A DNA stretch of 64,000 nucleotides from Haemaphysalis longicornis (Eukaryota; Arthropoda; Arachnida; Ixodida; Ixodidae): the NCBI GenBank assembly GCA_013339765.2, contig CM023448.1:192491909-192555908 (forward strand), given 5' to 3'. This document shows, piece after piece, positions 22,503 through 33,035 of the stretch (position 1 is the stretch's first letter; each line of letters starts with the position of its first letter). The notes below the pieces were generated by a model that was not told where the DNA came from, did no database searches, and saw only the letters and a list, made by a program, of their open reading frames with translations. The translations under genes were made by a program, and so were the position numbers.

Positions 22503-22790
22503 GGGTTCCCCTACGGGAAGATGACGGCGGTGGTTGAACGCGAAGCTATCTCGTGATGGATTCTTTGGTCGGCCAATCCCTAGGGGTATCCTGCCACAAT
22601 CATCATCAGCGGTGCCTGGCCAGGCATGCGCAGTGGGGGTGTGGTACTGAGGGTTCCCCTACGGGAAGATGACGACGGTGGTTGAACGCGAAACTATCTC
22701 GTGATGGATTCTTTGGTTGGCCAATCCCTAGGGGCATCCTGCCACAATCATTATCAGCGTTGCCTGCCCAGGCATGCGCAGGGCGTCGAC
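22503..22790. repeat. 148-bp direct tandem duplication
   Basis: GGGTTCCCCTACGGGAAGAT begins at 22503 and again at 22651. The units stay about 90% similar through GGCCAATCCCTAGGGG, TCCTGCCACAATCAT and CAGGCATGCGCAG. It is non-coding and probably a local duplication within a repeat. Confidence 0.88.
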
Positions 22791-22935
22791 TGAAGTTCCC
22801 ATTAGTTTTCAGTTCGTCGTTTCCGTTGACGTTCAGCTTCGCGTGCCTTTGTTGTATCAGTAGCTTTTTGACGTAGTTTGAATCAGTGAAGGACATTAGG
22901 CGCGTTCGTAGCACATGCTCCCGTCTCGGTTTGTA

Positions 22936-23012
22936 GCGCCGTGGGAAGAGCGCCACGTACCTCCCGTTGCGGCCAGAGTCGTGGGATCGGAACCGGGCGC
23001 CGCCTAACTATT
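22936..23012 (+). mobile_element. tRNA-like SINE head, second family
   Basis: TAGCGCCGTGGGAAGAGCG resembles box A, followed by ACCTCCCGTTGCGGCC and GGGATCGGAACC in the box B position. The same order (TAGCGCAGTGG..AGAGCG, CTCCCGTTGCGG, box B) occurs on the minus strand at 24776-24925, so the two are copies of one tRNA-derived family distinct from the 11.4-kb SINE. Cloverleaf pairing is poor; this is not a functional tRNA. Confidence 0.5.
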
Positions 23013-24775
23013 TCTTTTTATAGTGGACTGCGCTGACGTCAGCCCAAACATTGACGGGGCTGAAGAGACGCGCATGCGCAGTAGAGTGCGGACGGCGGAC
23101 AACGACAACGAGGGAGGGAGGCACACAGCCCCGAGCATGAGATGCTTCGCATCTAAAATGAACGAAGTGGGAGGCGGAAAGACATTACAAACGGCAGACT
23201 ACACTAAATTAGCCCTAACGCAAAGGAAGAAAGCAATGGCGACCCTGGGCTTACATGGTAGGCGATGGCGGACGGGGAGCTCCTCCGACGGCTTTTATTC
23301 ACGTGTGTTGCGTCTCAGAGGCGGCATGTCGTCCAGAAAGACGCCCAGGTAGCCGCTGGGAGACTGCGTTGTACCCCGCCGCCAACCAAGGAGGGCGCCC
23401 AGGCGATGCAGCAGCCTGGAGGAAAGGTTAGGAAAGGTTAGGAGAGGCCCTGACGTCATGTTTGTGAAGCCGCACCCGCCATGTCGATGAATCCACTGAG
23501 CCCAGCACTCTTTTCCATTCTCTTCTGCTGTTTCCGGTTTCATAACAGCTTCGCGGTACTGGCAGTACGGGCGGCTCGCGAAAGCGAAAACAGACGACGG
23601 GAGCAGTGTTTGGGTCCGTACAGCACGGTGGTCTTCATGCGCTACGACTCAGCTGCGATGAATTTCACTTCACGGGGATAAGTGGCTGCAGTGGTTTGCA
23701 AGATTCCTCACTGTTGCGTGCCGAGTTGCCGGTCGCACCTGGCAAAATGTGCCGAAGCTTCCAACCCGCACCTTCTCACCGGCATACCGGTAAGGATGGA
23801 AAACCACTGTGGTGAATCGACGAGATATCGCCGCAAGAGAACGGCAACTATGCTCACCGACGACGCCAATTATTAACCATCGGATGCTGCCTTCAAAGGA
23901 ACATTAGACCACAAAGGAAACGGCAGTAGAAGAAACGCTGCGAAATCAGCTGTGGTACACAGATTGCAGACCACGACGACGCCGTAGCGACTGCGATGTG
24001 TTGCCAGCGTATGGAGGCAGTCACACTCAAAGCACCATAAAAAATTGTCCGTGGCATTTCAACAGATTTAGCCGCCGCAGCCGTAAAAAACTAGGCAACA
24101 CTGTCTATGCACTCATTAAAAAATGACGTCACTTTCTCCTGCCTTTTTGCAATACATTGGGACATAGAGTTTCTCAATAGTTAGTGAGAAACTCTATAGA
24201 TATATATACATTGGGATGCTCCCGAGTATTCTTTCCTCTATGGGCCATAGGAACTGAGCGGGCTTGAAAAGGGTAACGAAACCGGGGAAGGAGGAAAAGG
24301 GCAAGAGAGCGACACCAAGAGGAAATAGAAAAATACCTGGTTGAAGAAGACACGGAGAAAAGGAGTTTGGCCTCAGTCGTCGTGGAGTGCGGCCGGAACG
24401 TGTTTTTCGTTCGGCTCCTATGCGGCCGGGGAGGTTCGCGACTTTGCCGGCCACACGTCGCGGGCCTTGGGTGTTCGTTTTTCGGGCGGCGGGCGCTCTG
24501 CTGCGTCGGGCCGTCGTGCGCAAGCTCCCGCTCGCCAGTACCCGCTCGTCTGCTCGGGCATTCACCCAGCAAGCTCTCCAGATTTTGGACCACCGTGGGC
24601 AGCTCTTCACTGCACAGCCTCGCCTCTACGCTTCACCGTTCCCGTCGAGAACTTCTCCCGGAAGAAGCATGACACCACGATATTGTGTTTGTGAAGTGTT
24701 TTGTGCGCGGTGGTCCCAGTCGCAGGGGCAACTCTTCTTCTTTATTCCTCCCTTCCACTCTCCTGTTTTATGCCC
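23013..24775. other. Gene-free stretch
   Basis: No gene is supported. 23290-23460 (ending AGGAAAGGTTAGGA) looks like the end of an interspersed repeat. The frame at 23682-23876 has a CCVPSCRS string but no full domain. The GC-rich overlapping frames at 24174-24803 lie on both strands and have no recognised motif. Confidence 0.4.
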
Positions 24776-24925
24776 GGGTACACCAAGATCTGACCAGGCG
24801 TAATATCCGTCGCGGAAATGCCGTCGCAGAGAAAGTTCCACTGACACGGCTGCGCACGGATTCGAGCCACGAACTCTCTCGCCGCAACGGGAGGTACACA
24901 GCGCTCTGCCCACTGCGCTACGAAT
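24776..24925 (-). mobile_element. tRNA-like SINE, second family
   Basis: On the minus strand from 24925 the sequence reads GTAGCGCAGTGGGCAGAGCG (box A), then CCTCCCGTTGCGG and GTGGCTCGAATCC (box B), then a body. It matches the plus-strand copy at 22936. It is a pol III-type retroelement head with no evidence of a functional tRNA. Confidence 0.5.
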
Positions 24926-25082
24926 TCAAGCGCAAGTAGGTCTACGAACGCGCCTTATATCTTTCGCACCACTTTCTTCATTCAGATGCCGTGTAGGAGA
25001 TGCTGCCGTCTAGGAGAAGTGAAGCGAAGTAGTTCATCATGACACTAATGAGCGCCGACAGTTGGAGCCTCGATGTCAACGC

Positions 25083-25352
25083 ATGGAGTGTCAGCGTCTT
25101 CGTGTACGCGGAACGCGGGTGAATATACTGCTTTTGGTTTCAGTTTCCGTTGCGTTCTACGGTTTTCAAGGGGTTGTGGTTTCAGTCGGATTTACGCAAT
25201 GTACCGGCGCGTGCAACCCAGTGTCTAACGTTGATGCGTCTAACGGTGCCATACTGACGCAATATGAATATCGATGTGCAAGTTCATATGGATGCACAAT
25301 AAATGGTCCTGTGAAGGCTCATTTCACTTTCGTGTCTTACCGATTCCTATGA
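25083..25352 (+). CDS. Small hypothetical ORF with a hydrophobic N-terminus
   Basis: From the ATG at 25083 the frame encodes about 89 residues. It has a basic start, a hydrophobic stretch ILLLVSVSVAFYGFQGVVVSV that could be a signal peptide, then GFTQCTGACNP and a second pair of cysteines. A small secreted protein or a first exon is possible, but there is no homology that I recognise and no clear downstream donor. Low confidence. Confidence 0.2.
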   Translation: MECQRLRVRGTRVNILLLVSVSVAFYGFQGVVVSVGFTQCTGACNPVSNVDASNGAILTQYEYRCASSYGCTINGPVKAHFTFVSYRFL

Positions 25353-25454
25353 AAGAGGCATCAACCACATTTTTTTAGTCCCCTTCCCTTCCCCCTCAGG
25401 GCCTGATAAGGTGTCGACACCCTAAGCCAGACAGTTTTGGGCCCTTATCACCCA

Positions 25455-25590
25455 TCTATGCCCCCCCCCCCCCCCCCAAAAAAAAAAAAAAAAAATCTAA
25501 GTGGTCAGGAAAGTCCCGGGGACTGAACCCGGAACTTCTACTCCGAGGAACCTACAAGCTAACCACTAGGCCACCCCGAAGGCCCACGGG
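25455..25590 (-). mobile_element. tRNA-like SINE, third family
   Basis: The minus strand reads GGTGGCCTAGTGGTTAGC (box A) and GGGTTCAGTCCCCGG (box B). This is followed on the same strand by T and G homopolymers (25461-25496 on plus: C then A runs) and a unique segment. The head resembles an ordinary tRNA half but lacks good stems. It is taken as a SINE. Confidence 0.5.
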
Positions 25591-25842
25591 TACGAAGTTT
25601 ACGGTGGCAGTGAAGAAAAGTAAGTGTAGCCAATGGTAGTTTAACAAGATTTAAAGTGTCGGCGCGAATGCACAACACGTACAGGGAACTAAACTAGAAC
25701 ACATTTTCCACAAGTGTTGCTTCCGAATGGGGTAATTCTACCGCGAAATCTACGGCCAAGTGTAAGCCACCCAACGTTTGCACCGCTCTTTGCGTAGCAT
25801 CCTTACAATCAAGGCAACCAGCAGTTACTCACCCTAATCAAA

Positions 25843-26048
25843 CATGGCCACCAGCGCACCAGCAACAACTACAGGCTTAACGATCTGGCAGTGGAACTGT
25901 CGCGACTTCAAGAACAAGAAGGTGGTCCTCCAGTAACATATCGCACACACCACAAGGAAGCCAGATGTATTGTTACTTCAAGAGACACTCACCAACGCTC
26001 CGTCCCGTACTGGCTATAAAGTGCACAAGGGCCCCGCCCATGGCAGGG
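25843..26048 (+). pseudogene. LINE endonuclease fragment (ORF2 start)
   Basis: The plus frame reads TTTGLTIWQWNCRDFKNKK, a stop, then RKPDVLLLQETL and GYKVHKGPAHGRG. The WQWNCRG and DVLLLQET strings are the first catalytic blocks of the apurinic-type endonuclease that opens ORF2 of many arthropod LINEs. The frame is cut off at 26048 by the inverted-repeat element and is not resumed in order. Confidence 0.7.
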
Positions 26049-26450
26049 GCGCGTATTTCCGAACGCTTCGCTGCACAGAGCACCCACGTGACATGTCTGT
26101 TCGCGCGATGAAAAACGGTAATTCAACGTGGTTATTGGCTGCGCCCCAAACATAAAGCGACCTAAAACATACCAAATAACCACTATAAACCAAAACAATG
26201 CGTAGATTTGAGTTTAGACAAAAAAAATGAACTTTAGAAAAAAATGATTTAATAAAAAAAAAAAACTAAAGAGATGCACCTGCTGGGGCTCGCACCCAAG
26301 CCGTCACCCCCAGCACTCAGTATTCTACATCGAGGCTACAGAGCCTGAATGGTGGATTGTTTTAGCATGTGCTCAAGGGAATAGCACGCGCAGGGACATC
26401 ACACATGTCACGTGGGTGCTCTGTGCAGGTAAGCGTTTGGAAACACGCGG
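26049..26450. mobile_element. ~400-bp inverted-repeat element inside LINE
   Basis: The ~48-base left arm (26049-26096) contains CTGCACAGAGCACCCACGTG and its inverse is at 26399-26450, with about five differences. The interior is A-rich (26220-26268), with a tRNA-like patch near 26275-26345. It begins exactly where the LINE endonuclease frame stops. No transposase and no clear target duplication are seen. Confidence 0.65.
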
Positions 26451-27880
26451 CATCCACGATGTTGAGCACCGCTGGAGCAGCGAGCTTCTCGCTCCAGCAG
26501 CCACTTGTGACGCAACAGTGAGAATGGGTGAAATGCTGACGTGTTTTCCACCCTGAATTCTCTATTTCGAATTTAGAAAGCACGTGCATGCAGATGACCA
26601 TTGCAGCAGCAGCTTCTTACTTAAGTGACATAAACACAAGGCGAGCAGTGCCTATATAGCTTCAATAATGCACATCTCTCATGCAAGAATTTGATTTGGT
26701 GGACAATATGCATGCGCATGTGTACAAAAAGCTGAAAGGTGGTTTATTTGATTTCAGTGCTGCGTTTGATGTCTTCACATCCATTGTAGCAGTTGGTCAT
26801 ACCGGTGAAATCTAGGTAATGCAATGTAACCATCGCGAAGCACAGCTCATTCACGAAGCATAAACGGGACAATGAAATTGAACTTACAGTGGTAATACTC
26901 ATGTAGAATCTTTATTATCATAGACAATGCAAACTCAAAGCAGATCCCTATTCGTATTTAATCCACAAAGGTTTTTGTCTGAAACAACAACTTAAAGCAC
27001 TACAACAAAAAACAGGCGACGAAAACATACAGGTTGCAATTAACACATTTAACAATGGAATCCCAGCGTAATCGAGAAACAAAATAGAAAAGGTGGCATA
27101 TTAAATCACATCACTCAGCTAAGCTGCAGCTCGTACGCATTCACGGTCGAAAAGTGCGAAAATTCAGCTTCTTGCATTTGGCGACTTGATCACAATTTGG
27201 GTGAATACGCTTGCGCGCGGCATGGACTTGGGACACACGGCTCGACATATATGCTTTAACGAAATGCAGCGCGTGACGTCGCGCTGCTTGCGTTTCGCCC
27301 CGTGCATAACTTTCCGTGGCGTTAACGTCGTGGACTATGCACAATGTTTACAACTGACTGGCGTAATGTACGAGAAATAAACGAGGAGTTATCGCCCCCT
27401 GTCGCAGACACTGGTGCGATAACGTGGGTAGCACAGACGCAGGAAGGGACTAAACGGTAGAACGAGAAGCACTTCTCGCTCAAGACCAAACGCCCGCACA
27501 GGATGATGACGACCGCTTTGTATCATACAGCGTACACAGATTGCCGTAACTGCAGCGGCGGCTGTTTACCGGCAACGCCGAGCGCTCACAAAGCAGACGA
27601 AAAAACACCATTGCGATTGTCGTTACCCAGCATGTTAAGAACACTGCACACAACACGCAAACAAGGAATACGACTGAACGGCACTAAAAATCGCCCTCAG
27701 ACAGCCCGACGACGCCGATGGTTTGACGCGAACAGCGGAGGCGGCCAGTTTGGTGAAGTCCGTAAGCGCGGAAGAACATGCTCTAGTGATTTCTTCCGTG
27801 AGCGCGGCGTGGAGGCGGTCTACCGCGTCGTCATGTTGATACGGTGACACCATTGGCTGGATGGGGGTCCTTTGATGAGG
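26451..27880. other. Gene-free stretch between LINE pieces
   Basis: No gene is supported. The sequence does not continue the endonuclease domain, so LINE material on either side is not simply one element split by one insertion. A frame at 27503-27847 has no domain. Confidence 0.45.
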
Positions 27881-27899
27881 AAAAGCCGCATTTTTCTTG

Positions 27900-28990
27900 A
27901 GTTTTATCCGAGTTTAAGGAAGTAATACTAACGCAGGACTACCCGGCCATAGATGCCCATGGCCGGTTTGGAAGTCCTGTGGGAGTCACAAAACGGAGGA
28001 AGAAACGCAGAATAAATCGGAAGCTCCGTATCCGTATTGCTCAACTGACCCAGGAAGCCACCGAGTATGCAAGACAGCTCAGTCAACAAAATTGGTCTCA
28101 ATTTTTCACTACACTCTAGGACACCCTTGGAACTCGTCGCACGTGGCATCTCTTTCGCTCCCTAATGGCTAGCAAGAAAACCAAATCAGCCGCGTCGCAT
28201 CAACTTAAGCGTCTCATTCAGAATTATTAAGGTACAGAAGAAGATCCCCTGGAAGAATTAAAGAAACCATGGGAAGACACGAGTGACAAGACCCCACTCC
28301 CCCATGAACAGTACATGGGTGGCCCCAGTCATGAAATAGATGCGCCATTCCCCATAGCTGAAATTGAAGCAGCGGTCCAAAACTTAACCCGTAATACTAC
28401 ACCTGGAAAGGACAAGATTCGAAACAAGCTGCTGGAAAATTTGAACACCACTGTGTTAAAGGCTCTATTAAAGTACATAAACGAACATGACATTGCCGGC
28501 AAGCTCCCATTCCACTGGAAACACGCCGACATTACTTTGATACCAAAACCCGGTAAGCCACTAGTCCCAGCAAATCTGCCATCCAGTTCCCTCACATCTG
28601 GTTATGGGAAGTTATTAGAACACATGGTGCAAAATCTCTTTTCCCTGTATATCGAAGAAAATAGGCATTTCCCAACAAATATGTATGGATTCCGCCCCCA
28701 TCTATCCACACAAGATATCCCGCCGCAACTTAAAAGAAGTAGTAATAGACAGGCTTTCCAATTCGCAGAAAAGATGCGTACTAGCCTAAGATATCAAAGG
28801 TGCCTTCCTTACAGGACGCACGGCCACCATTGGAATAGGGCACCTCCATTCAACAACATTTAAAACAATACCAAGGGGCACTCCACAAGGGTCGGTGACA
28901 TCCCGCTCCTATTCAATATAGCAATGAAAGATCTCCCACGCATACTCAATGGTGTCCTCAGTGAAAATCCTCATCCACATCCGCATCCAC
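27900..28990 (+). pseudogene. LINE reverse transcriptase, copy 1, truncated
   Basis: This is the N-terminal half of a LINE reverse transcriptase. LTQDYPAIDAHGRFGSP and TKRRKKRRINRKLRIRIAQL (linker) precede a longer open frame at 28315-28863. That frame has RNTTPGKDKI, LPFHWKHADITLIPKPGKPL and MYGFRPHLSTQDI, the finger and palm blocks of non-LTR RT. After a frameshift, TIPRGTPQGSV (motif B) and NIAMKDLPRIL follow, and it stops near 28990 before the catalytic ADD. A stop and frame changes make it inactive. It shares about 90% of bases with copy 2 at 33651. Confidence 0.85.
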
Positions 28991-29005
28991 AATGACATAC
29001 TGAAT

Positions 29006-29032
29006 GAAAAGATGCATACTAGCCTTAGATAT
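29006..29032 (+). pseudogene. LINE copy 2, left scrap before Gypsy insertion
   Basis: AAAAGATGCATACTAGCCTT followed by AGATAT matches LINE copy 1 at 28770-28795. The LINE then continues as ATATCAAAGGTGCCTT at 33025, on the far side of the Gypsy element. The duplicated ATAT is the target site. Confidence 0.7.
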
Positions 29033-29387
29033 TGCCACGTAGCCAAGGACGACGCAGCTGTCTTGAAGGAAAAACAAGTTTATTTGAGCGAACTTGTGCT
29101 CCCCTAACAACTCAAAGAATACACAGACGGCGAAGCAGCAGTCAACAAAGTGATGTGCGCAGGTGAGTGTCGAAAATTCTAATACCGCGGCGTCTTCTCT
29201 GCGGGCATTTATATTTGGGTGCGAGTGTTTCTCGAACCGTCAAATCACATCTAGAACACTGCAGACCAAACTAGATTATTCTAGGGTGTTGGCGTTAGTT
29301 TCAAACGCTCTCGCTATCAAAAGACTAGCGCAGCCTAGCGGTAAAAACAAAACATAAATAAACAAACCCAATGCATGGTTCGTGGCA
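29033..29387 (-). repeat. Gypsy 3' long terminal repeat
   Basis: The 355-bp LTR begins TGCC and ends GGCA, with ATAT just outside at 29029-29032. On the element's own (minus) strand it is the 3' LTR, preceded by a purine tract at 29388-29403 (CTTAGAGGAGG). Its outer end reads AATGCATGGTTCGTGGCA, and the element's other end at 33024 has the near-identical AATGCATGGTCCGCGGCA. Confidence 0.82.
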
Positions 29388-29469
29388 TTACACCTCCTCT
29401 AAGAATTCATGCTAAAATGCGTCCGTGTGCTAAAATAAAATGACAGACTGAACAAAGAAACAAAAAAAT

Positions 29470-30216
29470 TTGGCCGCGTATCTGCTCCTTTCGTTGCAAA
29501 TGTCGTTAAAAGACGGTAGTCTTTATCGACTTTTGCCAAGTAAATGCCTCCCTTCGCTTTCCCGCTCACCTCTCATGTTGTTCCTGTTGCGTCGCGCTCC
29601 TCCCAAGGTAAAGACGACAAAGGTTTGCTTAAACCATTTTAAATTTCCCGCGTTCCACTGCTCCAAACCGGGTGTCTCGATGCCAACGCTGCCGTACGGC
29701 GAAGACGCGTGTAAATCGAGGCGCCCTACTTCAACATTTATAGAACCGCGTTTTCTTAGTCGACGTGCGTTCTAAGCAGAACGTGGAACCTATCTAGTGG
29801 AACCTTTCGTAACTCTTGCCACTTGATTTCTTCAAATGCCGCCAGAAGCTATATGGCGCGGGCGACAGCAGGCGACAGCGGAGTGATATTTTTTTCTTTA
29901 GTTGATTAAGTATTTAATCTCACCAAAATCAAACATGTACGATTTTTTATAAAGGAACGCTGCAAATATCACATCTGTATTAATTTGTTGTCTTATATTC
30001 GCGTAATGTCCTTGTTCTTCTTCAACAATGTTGAAGAGTATGAACATTACACCGGACATAGACGGGTGGATTTAGCTGTGACTATATATGCAGGCATTGT
30101 GTTACGTTGGCCGGGTGGCTGAATCGAGTCACAGACAGACAGACGGACAGACAGACATACAGACAGACCAAAATTTCTGGGTTTAAGTAGCCCAAGAAAG
30201 ACTATCGTCTTTAAAA
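29470..30216 (+). mobile_element. Dispersed repeat family, copy C
   Basis: This is collinear with copy B (13938-14681) at roughly 90% identity. It shares the GCGTATCTGCTCC leader, the CGGGTGTCTCGATG block, the CAGACAGA run and the AAAGACTATCGTCTTT right end. The left inverted motif has drifted (AAAAGACGGTAGTCTTT). It lies between the Gypsy purine tract and the integrase end, so it inserted into the Gypsy element. Confidence 0.75.
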
Positions 30217-30249
30217 TCAGTCATCTTGCGTAGCAAGGTTTTAGGCGAA

Positions 30250-30630
30250 TCACGTCGACGACTTCGGGCCGCGTGCGTCGTGTGATGTTCCGGAATCACC
30301 GTCGGGGATCACCTTGTACGTAAGTTGGCCAACACGTCGTAAAATCCGGTAGGGTCCGAAATACCCTCGCAGAAGCTTCTCACTGAGTCCGCGTCGTCGG
30401 ATGGGAGTCGAAACCCACACACGATCGCCTGGGTGGTACTCGGCGTCTCGGCGTAGGAAGTTGTAGCGTCCAGCATCCACCAGATGCTGGTCCCTTGTAC
30501 GAACTCGAGCGAGCTGGTGGGTCTCCTCCGCACGCTGAAGGTATCCTTCAAAGTCGGCGTTGAGGTCGTCGTCTTCAACATGCGGAAGCATAGCGTTCAA
30601 GCATCGTAGTCGGCCGTATTCCGTAGACAA
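30250..30630 (-). pseudogene. Gypsy integrase C-terminal (GPY/F-type) fragment
   Basis: The frame contains YHPGDRVWVSTPIRRRGLSE and KLLRGYFGPYRILRRVG, the post-core module typical of Ty3/Gypsy integrases with the GPY/F signature, which helps bind DNA. It is separated from the integrase core by frameshifts. Confidence 0.82.
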
Positions 30631-30649
30631 GATCGAACGGTGTCATCTG

Positions 30650-31460
30650 CGTAGTTTCCTAGATAGCCGCGTTGTACACAAACGTGATATACGGGAGCAC
30701 TTCGTCGTAAGTCTTATGTTCAACGTCGACGTACATTTACGGCATAACCGCGATTCCGTTCGTTTGAGGGTGGTACACCGTCGTTCTTCGGTGATCAGTG
30801 TTGCTGTAGAGTAGGATTCCTTTCATAAGCTCCGCAGTAAAGGCCGTTCCGCAGTCCGTGACTATGACTTCGGGGGCTCCATTCCGCAGCATCACCTTGG
30901 TTTATGAAGAACTTCGCGACTTCTTGTGCAGTTCCCCTTGGAAGAACGGCGCTCTCTGTGTAGTGCGTCAGGTAGTCTGTCGCTACGGCAATGCACTTGT
31001 TCTCGGATCGTGGTCTAAGGATCGGGCTGGGAAGGTCCATTCCCACTTGTTGAAAGGGCCTCGATGGGACGGCGATCGGCTGCAAAAGTCCGGCGGGTCT
31101 CGTCGGCGGCGTTTTTCGTCGCTGGCCGCCACGGCACCTCCGGACGTAGTGGCACACATCGGTTGTAAGGCGAGGCCAGTAGTACTTCGCCTTGGTTCTT
31201 CCAATAGTGCGTGCTGTGTCGAGATGTCCGGAAGACGGGTCGTCGTGGCACGCTTCCAAAATTTTGCCACGAAGGTCTGCGGGGATAACCGTTCCGGGGT
31301 GGAAGTTTTTCTTCACAAGGACGGAGTTTTTGAGGCTGAATGCTGGTAACTTGCGTTTGAAGGCCCTAGGCACGGCGACGTTGCGTCCTTGGAGGTAGTC
31401 GATCATGACGCGTAACTCGGGGTCGGCACGCTGGTGGGTGGCTAGGTAGCTCTCCGTCAC
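30650..31460 (-). pseudogene. Gypsy integrase zinc-binding and core fragment
   Basis: The frame includes LRGKILEACHDDPSSGHLD and KYYWPRLTTDVCHYVRRC (the HHCC zinc module; one Cys is disturbed). VGMDLPSPIL and TDYLTHYTESAVL follow from the catalytic core. The frame shifts after INQGD and breaks up, so the DDE triad is not in one frame. The integrase inserts element DNA into the genome; this copy is inactive. Confidence 0.85.
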
Positions 31461-31858
31461 GACTCCGAAGAACGCGCTGTCTTCATCGGAGTCTTGTGGT
31501 GGTGCGTCGACGGGGGTGCGAGACAGGCAGGCGGCGTCAGAGTGTTTCCTGTCGGATTTATAGACGATTGTAACGTCGAACTCTTGCAGCTAGGCGCAAG
31601 ACGGCCGGAAGGGTCCTTCAAATTGGCGAGCCAACACAGCGCATGGTGGTCGGTCACAATCTTGAATGTTCTACCATACACGTATGGCCGAAATTTTGAA
31701 ATGGCCCATTTAATAGCCAGGTACTCTTTCTCGGAGGCTGAGTAGTTTTTCTCTTCCATTGACAGACCACGGCTGGCATAGGCGATGACTTTTTTGCAAC
31801 CGCTCTGCTTTTGGACGAGGACGGCACTCAAGCCTATATCACTGGCGTCCGTGTGCAT
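31457..31858 (-). pseudogene. Gypsy RNase H fragment
   Basis: The frame reads HTDASDIGLSAVLVQKQ, YASRGLSMEEKNYSASEKE and FKIVTDHHALCWLANLKD, which are the RNase H blocks after the reverse transcriptase of Ty3/Gypsy elements. The D, E and D positions are kept, but the downstream frame is shifted. Confidence 0.85.
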
Positions 31859-31951
31859 TTCCGTTTCGGCGTTTTTGTCGAAACGAGCGAGTACGGGCGG
31901 GCTTTGCTGGCGTTGTTGCAGCTCGCAGGATACTTCCTCTTGGGCGTTTTC

Positions 31952-33002
31952 TCAGGTGAAAGCGGTGATATCTTTAGTCAAGCGCGTGAGTGGCTCTGCA
32001 ATGCATGCAAAGTTTGCGACGAAGCGCTGATAGTACGCGCACAGTCCGAGAAATCTTCGCACGCCCTTCTTGTCTTTCGGTCTTGGGAAGTTCGCTGTGG
32101 CTGGTGTTTTCACCGTGTCAGGCAGGACTGCCGCGGCGTTTACGACGTGGCCCAGAAACATGAGTTCCTCGTACGCAAAGCGGCACTTTTCAGGCTTCAG
32201 CGTTAACCCTGACGTACGAACGGTCTCGAGAACAGACTTCAACCTTGCAAGGTGTTCGTCGAACGTCCGGGTGAATACCACAAAGTCGTCGAGGTATACG
32301 AGACAGGTGTGCCACTTCAAGCCAGCTAGCACAGTGTCTATGACTCTGAAACGTTGCTGGCGCTGTGCACAGCCCAAACGGCATCACCTTGAACTCGTAT
32401 AGGCCGTCCGGGGTTATGAATGCAGTCTTCTCTCGGTCTCTCTCGTCTACTTCAATTTGCCAGTAGCCAGTCTTCAGATCCATCGATGAGAAGTACTTCG
32501 CGTGGCAAAGGTGGTCGAGGGCGTCGTCGATTCGTGGCAGGCGGTAGATGCCCTTTTTGGAAATTTTGTTTAGTTGCTGGTAGTCAACGCAGAACCTAAT
32601 GTTCTGTCTTTTTTCTTCCCGAGTACAACCGGCGCAGCCCAGGGGATTTTCGATGGCTGTATAATGTCGACGCTGAGCATGTCTTCGACTTGTGTCCGGA
32701 TGGCTTCCCGCTCGTGTGAAGAGACGCGGCACGTTGACTGTCGGGTAGGTCGGGCTCCATCTTCGGTTTTTATTCGGTGCTTCGCTATAGGTGTCTGACG
32801 TAATTTTGAGTTCGACGAAAAACACTCGCTGTAGCCATGCAGCAAAGCCAATAATTTGTTCCGTTTTTGGATGCGGAAGCTTGAAGGCAACTTCGGGTGC
32901 GCGTCCAAAGTCGGCTACCGCGATCACGTCACTTGATTCGTGCGTTTCTTCGAGCGCGCAATTGTAGCGCCCTTTTTTTTTCCTCCAGAAAAAAATAAAC
33001 AA
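31952..33002 (-). pseudogene. Gypsy reverse transcriptase, frameshifted
   Basis: Blocks lie in three frames. The first has REAIRTQVEDMLSVDIIQPS and WAAPVVLGKKKD (32570-32908). The second has RFCVDYQQLNKIS, YFSSMDLKTGYWQIEVDERD and FKVMPFGLCTAPATFQ (within 32190-32700). The third has CLVYLDDFVVFTRTF with the YLDD catalytic box and FLGHVVNA (31952-32377). Multiple frameshifts disable it. No gag or protease is found upstream. Confidence 0.88.
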
Positions 33003-33024
33003 ACCGAATGCATGGTCCGCGGCA
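32989..33024 (-). repeat. Remnant of Gypsy 5' LTR (outer ~35 bp)
   Basis: AAATAAACAAACCGAATGCA followed by TGGTCCGCGGCA matches the outer end of the LTR at 29353-29387. It is directly joined to reverse-transcriptase sequence, so the rest of this LTR, gag and protease were deleted. ATAT at 33025-33028 completes the target duplication. Confidence 0.75.
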
Positions 33025-33035
33025 ATATCAAAGGT

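Noticed and set aside
23682..23876. Possible THAP zinc-finger start (CKIPHCCVPSCRS)
   Set aside because: Only the first cysteines resemble THAP; the conserved Trp, Pro and the second Cys/His pair are absent, and the frame begins at GTG.
24826..24925. Functional tRNA gene
   Set aside because: Box A and box B are present, but acceptor and anticodon stems do not pair and a related copy with the same body exists, so SINE is preferred.
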